Source: Botryobacter ruber (GTDB taxonomy: Bacteria > Bacteroidota > Bacteroidia > Cytophagales > Hymenobacteraceae). Taken from it: a stretch of 64,000 bases of DNA. The position numbers were made by a program, and so were the translations under genes. A model generated the notes under the pieces. The model was given only the letters and a program-made list of their open reading frames with translations, did no database searches and was not told the origin of the DNA. This document shows positions 1 to 7,474 of the stretch, one piece after another; positions within the stretch are counted from its first letter, which is position 1; the number at the start of each line of letters is the position of its first letter. The stretch lies in NCBI RefSeq assembly GCF_003347595.2, contig NZ_QCZK02000015.1, forward strand, positions 62,001-126,000. Direction: 5' to 3'.

Positions 1-59
1 CTGAATATATTATAGACAATCCGGCAGAATGGCCTGATGATAAATTTTATGTAGCATAA
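1..59 (+). CDS. Probable REP-associated tyrosine (Y1) transposase, C-terminal end only
   Basis: The frame starting at base 3 reads 18 residues, EYIIDNPAEWPDDKFYVA, and stops at TAA 57-59. The rest of the gene lies left of the window. The pattern Y-I-x-x-N-P-x-x-W-x-x-D is typical of the C-terminal end of IS200-like/REP-associated Y1 transposases in Bacteroidota. Enzymes of that family cut and join single-stranded DNA at short hairpin repeats. The catalytic HUH motif and tyrosine are not visible here, so the call rests on a short motif. It fits the many REP-like repeats in the window. Confidence 0.5.
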   Translation, partial: EYIIDNPAEWPDDKFYVA

Positions 60-104
60 GAGAATATGCCGCAGGAAAGTACGTATATCAAATAACTGCC
101 CCCC

Positions 105-1016
105 CTACCGCACCTTCGCCCGCTTCACCAGGTAAGCATACAGCACCTTATCAAACGGCTCGCTGATATCCACCTGCACCAGGTCTATCTTATACTGCCC
201 GCATTTGAGCGCTATTTCCTGCTTGTAATGCTCTACGGCCGCCTGGTAATGCGCTTTTACCTGCGAAGGCTGCAGTTTCAGTTCCTGCCCCGTTTCCACG
301 TCCACAAACACATAGGGGCGTTCGGCGAAATCAAAAATTTCCTCGGTCCGGCGGTCCATTACATGAAAAATGAGCACCTCGTGTTTCTGATGCTTCAGGT
401 GTTGGAGGGCGGCAAATATGGCATCGCTGTTTTCGTGCTGCGTGAGCATATCGCTGAAGATGACCACGAGCGAGCGCTTAGGAATCTGCTGGGCAATCTG
501 GTGAATAACATCGGCCACATTGGTATCTTTGGCGGTTGGCTTTGTTTCCAGTTGCTTTTGCAGCATCAGCAGGAGGGTGTGCAGATGCGAAGCCGTCGAG
601 CGCACGGGCGACTGTATCTCTATTTTATCGGAGAAGGTAACCAGCCCCACCGCATCGCGCTGCTTCCGGAGCAGGGTGGCCAGGGCAGCAGCCGCCAGGG
701 CGCTGAAGGTGATTTTACCGTTGGTTTCGGTGGGGTAATACATGGAGGGCGACACGTCGAGCAGGATGTGGCAGCGCAGGTTGGTCTCCTCTTCAAAGCG
801 TTTGACAAAAAGCTTATCGGTGCGTGAAAAAACTTTCCAGTCGATGTGGCGGGTGCTTTCGCCGCTGTTGTAGAGGCGGTGCTCGGAGAATTCTACCGAG
901 AAGCCGTGGTAAGGCGACTGGTGCAAACCCGTGATAAACCCCGCTACCAGCTGCTTTGCCAGAAACTCCATGTTTTCAAATTTCTGAACATCGGCAAGGG
1001 TAATGGGCTTTTTCAT
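105..1016 (-). CDS. DUF58 domain-containing protein (von Willebrand A-like fold)
   Basis: A 303-residue soluble protein without a signal peptide. The DUF58 signature is clear: the block containing IDWKVFSRTDKLFVKRFEEE is followed by a VWA-like metal site, LLDVSPSMYY (DxSxS). Members usually accompany MoxR-type AAA ATPases and are thought to act in chaperone or assembly tasks; no MoxR gene is visible here. It is the second gene of a leftward pair, starting 16 bp after the stop of the RlpA-like gene, so the two are probably cotranscribed. The ATG at 1016 opens directly on MKKPITLADV, a usual start for the family. Confidence 0.9.
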   Translation of the reverse strand: MKKPITLADVQKFENMEFLAKQLVAGFITGLHQSPYHGFSVEFSEHRLYNSGESTRHIDWKVFSRTDKLFVKRFEEETNLRCHILLDVSPSMYYPTETNGKITFSALAAAALATLLRKQRDAVGLVTFSDKIEIQSPVRSTASHLHTLLLMLQKQLETKPTAKDTNVADVIHQIAQQIPKRSLVVIFSDMLTQHENSDAIFAALQHLKHQKHEVLIFHVMDRRTEEIFDFAERPYVFVDVETGQELKLQPSQVKAHYQAAVEHYKQEIALKCGQYKIDLVQVDISEPFDKVLYAYLVKRAKVR

Positions 1017-1032
1017 AACAGGGGCAATTGGT

Positions 1033-1437
1033 TTAGGGTGCTGTAGTAGAAACGGTCAGCGGCTCGTCTTGTTGCCCTTCCACCGCATCTTTTACTTCCA
1101 GCAGCGACACCGAGCCTACCCCATCGCGCACCATATCAATTTCGCTGGCAGCGGCCCTGGAAAGGTCGATTACAAAGTGGCGGCTGTGTGCTTTACGGTC
1201 GTTTATCCGGACAATTACTTTTTTGCCGTTTTTAAGATTGGTGACTTCCACCAGCGTGTTGAAAGGAAGCGTGGCGTGGGCTGCAGTCAGTTTGGCTTTG
1301 TCGTAGCGCTCGCCGCTGGTGGTAGCATGCCCCTGCATGCGGTCCGCGTAAAAAGTAGCTTTGCCTTTAGCGGTGTAAGAAGCGCCGGGCGGAAAGACAG
1401 AAAGCAGGAGTACTAGTATAAGAGAACATAAATTCAT
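1033..1437 (-). CDS. RlpA-like double-psi beta-barrel protein, septal ring lytic transglycosylase family
   Basis: A short exported protein of 134 residues. A hydrophobic signal segment (about residues 1-20, [18 protein letters not shown]) is followed by one RlpA/DPBB domain with the hallmark stretches [35 protein letters not shown] and FVIDLS. RlpA-type proteins bind or cleave peptidoglycan in the envelope. There is no C-terminal SPOR domain, so this is the minimal form common in Bacteroidota. It is transcribed leftward into the DUF58 gene and divergently from the DUF3276 gene, with which it shares a promoter region of about 130 bp. Confidence 0.88.
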   Translation of the reverse strand: MNLCSLILVLLLSVFPPGASYTAKGKATFYADRMQGHATTSGERYDKAKLTAAHATLPFNTLVEVTNLKNGKKVIVRINDRKAHSRHFVIDLSRAAASEIDMVRDGVGSVSLLEVKDAVEGQQDEPLTVSTTAP

Positions 1438-1569
1438 GATATACTATATTTGGTGCTATACAAATATAGCAGAAATCCTTTACAAAAAAATTAAATTCAA
1501 AAACTTTTATATATCCCGACAATATGTTACTTTTAGATTCACAAAGTTGAATTTAACGTCTATTAAACG

Positions 1570-1899
1570 GTGGAAGAGAACAACGAAAAAGCAGAAATTT
1601 TTTCACAAAGAGTAAGAGCTGGAAAGAGAACGTATTTCTTTGATGTGAAGTCAACTCGCTCTAATGATTTTTACATTACCATTACAGAGAGTAAAAGAAA
1701 GTTCAAGGACGAGTCTTTCTCTTATGAGAAACACAAAATCTTTTTGTACAAAGAAGATTTTGCCAAATTTTTGGATGCGTTACAGGGAACAGTAGATCAC
1801 GTTAAATCAGAACTGTTAACAGAAGAAGCGCTGGCAGCACTGGAAGCACCTGTGGCCGAAACAGAGCCATCGTTCGACGATGAGCTGAAGTGGGAATAG
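1570..1899 (+). CDS. PUR-alpha-like DNA/RNA-binding protein (DUF3276)
   Basis: A 109-residue protein with a GTG start. The core SQRVRAGKRTYFFDVKSTRS and the following FYITITESKRKF stretch match the small bacterial PUR-alpha-like family, almost restricted to Bacteroidota and spirochaetes. The fold is known to bind single-stranded DNA or RNA. The last 30 residues are acidic (EEALAALEAPVAETEPSFDDE), as usual in the family. No ATG lies just upstream in frame, which supports the GTG. It is monocistronic, and a hairpin plus T-run follows at 1924-1955. Confidence 0.9.
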   Translation: MEENNEKAEIFSQRVRAGKRTYFFDVKSTRSNDFYITITESKRKFKDESFSYEKHKIFLYKEDFAKFLDALQGTVDHVKSELLTEEALAALEAPVAETEPSFDDELKWE

Positions 1900-1923
1900 C
1901 TCCTACCCTATCCCTTTAAGTAT

Positions 1924-1955
1924 AAAGCTTGTGGCCTGATTCCATAAGCTTTTTT
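1924..1955 (+). terminator. Rho-independent terminator after the DUF3276 gene
   Basis: AAAGCTTGTGG (1924-1934) pairs with CCATAAGCTTT (1942-1952) with one mismatch and is followed by TTT. It lies 25 bp after the stop codon. Confidence 0.75.
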
Positions 1956-2080
1956 ATTACCCCCGATTCCCCCTGTTATTTTCAGAGGCAGGCTTTTTTA
2001 TGCATATACTGTAGCGCTGGCCCATCAGGTAAGGGTGTGGTGACAGGGACTGCAGAACATTTTTGCCTATCCTGCGATTT

Positions 2081-2110
2081 GCTGCTGCAGCCACCACTGC
2101 CTCTGCTGCA
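2081..2110 (-). repeat. REP-like dispersed repeat, copy 1
   Basis: Reverse-orientation copy of the 33-bp repeat family (GCTGCTGCAGCCACCACTGC, then CTCTGCTGC). It lies between the DUF3276 gene and the 3' end of the first delta-60 gene. Confidence 0.7.
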
Positions 2111-2152
2111 CAGTTTTACATCTTTTGACATTCGTTTAAGGCGATAAAATAG

Positions 2153-2221
2153 CACTGCCCCTGCCACCATTGCCGCTGCTGCTTTTGTAGCATGGATCAT
2201 GGTGGCAGGGGCAGCTTTTTT
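2153..2221. terminator. Hairpin built from REP-like copy 2, probable bidirectional terminator
   Basis: A reverse REP-like copy (2153-2182) and a partial forward copy (2199-2215) form a perfect 16-bp stem, CTGCCCCTGCCACCAT at 2155-2170 with ATGGTGGCAGGGGCAG at 2199-2214. TTTTTT follows on the plus strand. The T-run abuts the stop of the leftward delta-60 gene, so the structure can end transcription from the plus side and lies just past that gene's end. Confidence 0.7.
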
Positions 2222-4792
2222 CTACTGCGCCAGTACCAGTCTTTTGGTAATGCTCCTGTCTTTGGTGCTGATGCTCAGGAAATAGATGCCGCTTTTCAAA
2301 CCGGCTGTAAATAGCTTTACTCCTGACTTTGCCTCTGCGGCTGTTACTTTCCTGGTAAGCACCTGTAGGCCCATGGCATCGTGTAAAATAAGCTTTGCAC
2401 CTCCCACCAGAGCCGCTGCTCCTGAAAATTCCAGGTTGATGTCGCCATGGCTTGGGTTGGGGTAAAGCAGTAGGTTCAGCCCTGGCTGCAGGTCTTCACC
2501 AATACCCGATATAGTACCTTCACCACCATACAATCTGGCAATTCTGGTTCGGGGAATATGATTAAACGAGACAAATTCTCCCGCCACAACTACCTTGCCG
2601 TCAGGTTGCAAAGCAAGTGTGTTAACACTATTATCAAAACCAGAAGCAGGATCAAACAAATTATCCAGAGAACCATCCGTGTTCAGTCGGGCAATCCTGT
2701 TTCGGGTTGTGCCATTGAAAGTTGTAAAACTTCCTCCTGCCATTACCTTACCGTCAGGTTGCAGCGCGATGGTTAAAACCTCAGCATTAAAACCAGTTCC
2801 GGGGTTGAAGGAGTTGTCTGCTGTACCATCGGCATGCAGACGGGCTATCCTGTTTCGTGATGTACCGTTATAAGATGTAAATCCGCCGCCCACCAGCACC
2901 TTAGCATCTGCTTGCAAGGCAATAGACTGAACAGCACTGTTAAAGCCGTTTCCGGAATCGAAGGATTCATCCCTTGAACCATCGGCATTCAGACGAATGA
3001 TGCTGTTAGCGGCCATTCCGTTATAGGAAGAAAACATACCGCCCACCACTATTTTTCCATCACGCTGCACGACAACCGAATTCACCTGACCATTAAAGCC
3101 TGTTCCGATAGTAAAAGAGGTATCGTGTGAGCCATCGGGGTTGAGACGGATGATCCTGTTGAAGGGCATGTTGTTGAAGACCGTAAAATTACCACCCACT
3201 ATCACTTTGCCGTCAGGTTGTAAAGCCAGGGATTCTACGGAACTGTTAAACCCAACCCCTGTAACAAAGGAGTTGTCTAATGTCCCATCGGTCTGGAGGC
3301 GGGCGATCCCGCCAAGGAGCCGCGTATTATTATAATGTAAAAACAAACCTCCAACCAATACTTTGCCATCGGGTTGAAGGGCAACAGTAGTAACGGCATT
3401 ATCAAAAGCTCCGGGATTAAAAGAATTATCAAGTGTACCGTTTGCGTTCAGGCGTGCCATCCTGGAACGGTCCGAGCCATTATAGCTCGTAAAGTTACCT
3501 GCCACTATTAACCTGCCGTCGGGCTGAAGGGAGAGGGCCGAAACAGTATTATTAAAACCTGTTCCAGGGTCAGTCGATGCCTCCAAAGTTCCATCGGGAT
3601 GGAGGCGGGCAAAGCGGTTTTTGGGAATGCCATTGTAGGAGCTAAAAGTACCTCCTGCAACTATTTTTCCATCGCTTTGCACAGCAAGCACCTGAACTCC
3701 CGAAACAGAAAAACCGGCTCCGGTAGTAAAGGTTAAATCCGGAGAACCGTCGGCGTTAAGGCGGGAAATCCCGCTACTATACACACCATTGAAGTTAACA
3801 AAATTTCCTCCAACTAAAATCTTCCCGTTACTTTGTAAAGCAACATCATTCACCGTACTGTTAAAACCTGTACCGATATTGAATGAGTTATCCAGGGACC
3901 CATCGGCATGGAGGCGGGCTATCAGGTTACGAGCGCTACCGTTGTAAGAGGTAAAAATTCCTCCCGCCACTATTTTGCCGTCATTCTGGAGCGCAACAGC
4001 CTGTACCCTGTTGTTAAAGCCGGTACCAGGGTCAAAAGAGCTGTCGAGAGAACCGTTGGTGTTTAGTAAGGCGATGTTGTTTCGGGCTGTGCCATTGTAA
4101 GAAGAAAACCGGCCTCCTACTACCAACCTGCCATCGGGAAGCAGGGCAATAGAGAAAACGGTTTTATCAGTAAATCCCTCAAAACCAGTTCCCGGATTAA
4201 AAGATTCGTCCAGTGTGCCATCGGCGTTGAGGCGGGCAATGTTGCTGCGGGGCGTTCCATTGAATTCTGTAAACAATCCTCCCACAATCATTTTGCCGTC
4301 ACTTTGTAAGGTAACAACCCTTACAGGTCCGTTGAATCCTGCAGCCAAAGAAAAAGATTCGTCCAGCGATCCATCGTTGTTTAAGCGAGCAAAATAGTTG
4401 CACTGTGTGTTATTGTAAGCGTTAAAACTTCCTCCGGCGAGTATTTTACCATCATCTTGTACTGCCAGTGCCTGCACTGTTCCATCAAAGCCGCTTCCGG
4501 AGTTAAAGGATTCATCCAATGACCGATCAGGATTCAGGCGGGCGATCCGGTTACAAGTCGTGTTGGAATAAGAATCAAAACTTCCTCCGACAAGAAGCTT
4601 GCCATTCCCTTGCAGCGCAGCTGCAGCAACAGACCCATCAAAGCCGTCAGCATCCAGTACGATATCTTCAGTATTAAAACCGGGATCGTTGGTACCAGGA
4701 TTATGCTGGGCCTGGACTGCAGCAGGAATACACGCCACAGTTAAAATTAAAGTAATTACTATTGTTTTAAATTGCTGTAAATGTGCTTTCAT
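2222..4792 (-). CDS. Secreted delta-60 repeat protein with T9SS sorting domain (paralogue A)
   Basis: An 856-residue exported protein. A signal peptide (about residues 1-29, ending AAVQAQ) is followed by 14 delta-60 repeats of about 50-55 residues, each built on the pattern LQxDGKxxVGGxFxxYNGxxRNRIARLNxDGSLDxSFxPGTGF. The last 85 residues are a type IX secretion C-terminal domain (LLLYPNPSHGDINLEFS ... SGIYFLSISTKDRSITKRLVLAQ), so the protein is probably exported and anchored at, or released from, the cell surface. Delta-60 repeats are thought to form beta-propeller blades; ligand and role are unknown. It is the last of three tandem, same-strand paralogues and starts 64 bp after the stop of the next one. 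Confidence 0.9.
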   Translation of the reverse strand: MKAHLQQFKTIVITLILTVACIPAAVQAQHNPGTNDPGFNTEDIVLDADGFDGSVAAAALQGNGKLLVGGSFDSYSNTTCNRIARLNPDRSLDESFNSGSGFDGTVQALAVQDDGKILAGGSFNAYNNTQCNYFARLNNDGSLDESFSLAAGFNGPVRVVTLQSDGKMIVGGLFTEFNGTPRSNIARLNADGTLDESFNPGTGFEGFTDKTVFSIALLPDGRLVVGGRFSSYNGTARNNIALLNTNGSLDSSFDPGTGFNNRVQAVALQNDGKIVAGGIFTSYNGSARNLIARLHADGSLDNSFNIGTGFNSTVNDVALQSNGKILVGGNFVNFNGVYSSGISRLNADGSPDLTFTTGAGFSVSGVQVLAVQSDGKIVAGGTFSSYNGIPKNRFARLHPDGTLEASTDPGTGFNNTVSALSLQPDGRLIVAGNFTSYNGSDRSRMARLNANGTLDNSFNPGAFDNAVTTVALQPDGKVLVGGLFLHYNNTRLLGGIARLQTDGTLDNSFVTGVGFNSSVESLALQPDGKVIVGGNFTVFNNMPFNRIIRLNPDGSHDTSFTIGTGFNGQVNSVVVQRDGKIVVGGMFSSYNGMAANSIIRLNADGSRDESFDSGNGFNSAVQSIALQADAKVLVGGGFTSYNGTSRNRIARLHADGTADNSFNPGTGFNAEVLTIALQPDGKVMAGGSFTTFNGTTRNRIARLNTDGSLDNLFDPASGFDNSVNTLALQPDGKVVVAGEFVSFNHIPRTRIARLYGGEGTISGIGEDLQPGLNLLLYPNPSHGDINLEFSGAAALVGGAKLILHDAMGLQVLTRKVTAAEAKSGVKLFTAGLKSGIYFLSISTKDRSITKRLVLAQ

Positions 4793-4856
4793 GAAATAAT
4801 ACGAATGGGTAAATAAATTTGCAGTATGGTGATGCTCATCAAGGTAAGTCCCTGAT

Positions 4857-7406
4857 TTACGCGGCCAGCACCAGCTTTTTAGTTAGAATAAGGCTCCGGG
4901 TACGGATGGTTAGGTAGTAGACACCGCTGGTTAATCCTGTTGTTGCGAATGTTACCCCGGCCTGCGCTTCGGTTGCCGTTACCTCCCTGGAAAGCACCTG
5001 CCGGCCCATGGCATCATGTAAAATTAGCTTTGCACCTCCCACCAGAGCCTCTGCTCCTGAAAGCTGAACGGTAATGTTGCCGTGGCTGGGGTTAGGGTAT
5101 ATGAGTACCTCCTGTTCTGGCTGCAGGTCTTTAGCTGAGTTTAGGGGCAAGCCGTCGGTGTACAATCGGGCAATTCTGGTTCTCACAATTCCGTTAAAGG
5201 AGGTAAAGTTTCCTCCCACAATCACCTTACCATCGCTCTGCAGCGCAAGAGCCTGAACATTATTATCAAAACCAGTTCCTGGAATAAAGGAGGCATCGAG
5301 CGAGCCGTCGGCGTTGAGACGGGCAATACGGTTGCGGGATGTGCCATTAAAGGAAGTATACCATCCTCCCACAATAAACTTACCATCGCTTTGCAAGGCA
5401 ATCGACGAAACTGCTCCATCAAATCCTGACCCGACGTTGAAAGAAGTGTCTAGTGAGCCATTTGCATTGAGACGGGCAATCCGGGTGCGGGTGACGCCAC
5501 TTCCTGAAATAAAACTACCTCCTGCAATCACTTTACCATCCTGCTGTAAAACGATGGCATTTACATCTCCGTCCAACAGACTTGTGGTCATGAAAGAGTT
5601 ATCCAGCGAACCATCTGTATTCAGGCGGACAATTCCGTTACAAGGCGTTCCATTATAGGAAGTAAACCCACCCCCTACCACTATCTTTCCGTCTTTTTGA
5701 ACAGCAATGGCATATACAGGAGCATCAAATCCTGTCCCGGTGTTGAAGGAGATGTCTGTTGAGCCGTCGGAGTTGAGGCGGACAATTCTATTACGGTCTA
5801 TGCCATTGGAAATGACAAAACTTCCCCCCACTACCAACTTTCCATCTACCTGGAGAACAATCGCCCGAATTACACCATTGACCGCATGCGTGAAAGAAGC
5901 ATCCGGTGAGCCATCGGAATTTAAACGTGTAATCCTGAAACCATTGTCGATACTGAACCTTCCACCTACCACCAGTTTTCCGTCAGGTTGAACAGCTATT
6001 GCTTCTACAGAACTATTTAACCCGGCGCTGTAGTTAAAAGCATTGTTTATGGTGCCATCGGCGTTGAGACAAGTAATAAAAGAACGGCGCAAGCCATTAT
6101 AGAATTCGAAATCGCCTCCCACCATTAACTTGCCGTCGGGTTGCAGGGCGATAACCTTAACAGCATCTGAATAGCCTTTCCTGTGGATATACCCATTTCC
6201 AGGCATACCATCAGAACTCAGACTTGTTATTCTGAAGCGAGGCGATTCATTATAAGACGTAAAATGACCACCTACCACCAGTTCGCCACCAGCCTGTACC
6301 GCCACAACTGCAACACTACTATTAAAGCCTGCTCCGGTGTTGAAGGAGGTGTCTAATAAACCATCGTGGGTTAAACGGGCAATTCTGTTGCACTCGGTGC
6401 CGTTGTAATTCGTAAACAACCCTCCCACCACAATCTCATCATCTTTTTGTAATTCAACCGTGAGTACATTATTATTAAAGCCGGCTTCCGGCGCAAAAGA
6501 AGTATCAAGTGAGCCATCTGTATTTAAGCGGGCAATTCTGCTGCGAGGAGTGCCATTGAAAAAGGTAAAATACCCGCCGGCAACAACTTTTCCATCAGCT
6601 TGCAGGGCAACTGAAGTAACCTCATAATTAAAGCCCTGTCCTGGGTTAAAAGATGTGTCAAGTGAACCATCGGTATGGAGGCGGGCTATTCCGTTACGTG
6701 CTACCCCGTTATAATAACTAAAGCTTCCGCCCACAACCATTTTGCCGTCGCTCTGCAGCCAGATAGCCTGCACAGCGCCATATACACCAGTTTCGGGATT
6801 GAACGATTCATCTAATGTACCGTCGGAATTCAGGCGGGCGATTCTGTTTCGGGAGATACCATTATAAGATGCAAACACGCCTGCTACAATTATTTTACCG
6901 TCAGGTTGCAGTGCAATGGCAGTCACAGAACCACTGAAACCGGTGCCAGTTGCAAAAGACTCGTCCACCGAGCCATCGGGGTTAAGACGTACAATTCTAT
7001 TTTGGAGTGTTTGGTTGTAGGTGATGAAGTTACCACCTACAACTATTTTACCATCTTCTTGAATAACAATCGCCTGCGGAACGCTGTTAAAACCAGAGTA
7101 AAAATCAGAGCCCGGATCGAAAGAGGTATCCAGGGAGCCATCGGTGTTAAGGCGGGCAATTCTGTTACGCCTCGTTCCGTTGTAGGAATAAAAGTTTCCT
7201 CCTACTACTGCTTTACCGTCAGGCTGCAGGGCGATACAGGTAACAAAGGAGCTAAATCCTTCTATGCCATTGATTACATCTGCCGTATTAAAGCTTGGAT
7301 CGTTAGTACCCGGCAGATGTTGCCCTTGTGCAGTAGTATTAGTACCCGCTAAAGCCAAAAACAGAGCAAATACAAGTGGCATTAAGTGCTGTAAAAGTCC
7401 TTTCAT
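4857..7406 (-). CDS. Secreted delta-60 repeat protein with T9SS sorting domain (paralogue B)
   Basis: 849 residues, with the same architecture as its neighbours: signal peptide (MKGLLQHLMPLVFALFLALA, cleaved near TTAQGQ), 14 delta-60 repeats, and a T9SS type A tail (VLIYPNPSHGNITVQLS ... SGVYYLTIRTRSLILTKKLV). The N-terminal mature motif PGTNDPSFNTADVI is shared with paralogues A and C. One repeat is shortened (LVVGGRFSIDNGF), but the total of 14 is kept. It is probably cotranscribed with the flanking paralogues, with intergenic gaps of 64 and 68 bp. Function beyond a surface beta-propeller is not known. Confidence 0.9.
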   Translation of the reverse strand: MKGLLQHLMPLVFALFLALAGTNTTAQGQHLPGTNDPSFNTADVINGIEGFSSFVTCIALQPDGKAVVGGNFYSYNGTRRNRIARLNTDGSLDTSFDPGSDFYSGFNSVPQAIVIQEDGKIVVGGNFITYNQTLQNRIVRLNPDGSVDESFATGTGFSGSVTAIALQPDGKIIVAGVFASYNGISRNRIARLNSDGTLDESFNPETGVYGAVQAIWLQSDGKMVVGGSFSYYNGVARNGIARLHTDGSLDTSFNPGQGFNYEVTSVALQADGKVVAGGYFTFFNGTPRSRIARLNTDGSLDTSFAPEAGFNNNVLTVELQKDDEIVVGGLFTNYNGTECNRIARLTHDGLLDTSFNTGAGFNSSVAVVAVQAGGELVVGGHFTSYNESPRFRITSLSSDGMPGNGYIHRKGYSDAVKVIALQPDGKLMVGGDFEFYNGLRRSFITCLNADGTINNAFNYSAGLNSSVEAIAVQPDGKLVVGGRFSIDNGFRITRLNSDGSPDASFTHAVNGVIRAIVLQVDGKLVVGGSFVISNGIDRNRIVRLNSDGSTDISFNTGTGFDAPVYAIAVQKDGKIVVGGGFTSYNGTPCNGIVRLNTDGSLDNSFMTTSLLDGDVNAIVLQQDGKVIAGGSFISGSGVTRTRIARLNANGSLDTSFNVGSGFDGAVSSIALQSDGKFIVGGWYTSFNGTSRNRIARLNADGSLDASFIPGTGFDNNVQALALQSDGKVIVGGNFTSFNGIVRTRIARLYTDGLPLNSAKDLQPEQEVLIYPNPSHGNITVQLSGAEALVGGAKLILHDAMGRQVLSREVTATEAQAGVTFATTGLTSGVYYLTIRTRSLILTKKLVLAA

Positions 7407-7474
7407 GAAACTAAAAGTTAATTGTATTTACAAATTACTCGGCAGCCAGATTTACTGCGGCCGTAGTGATTGCT

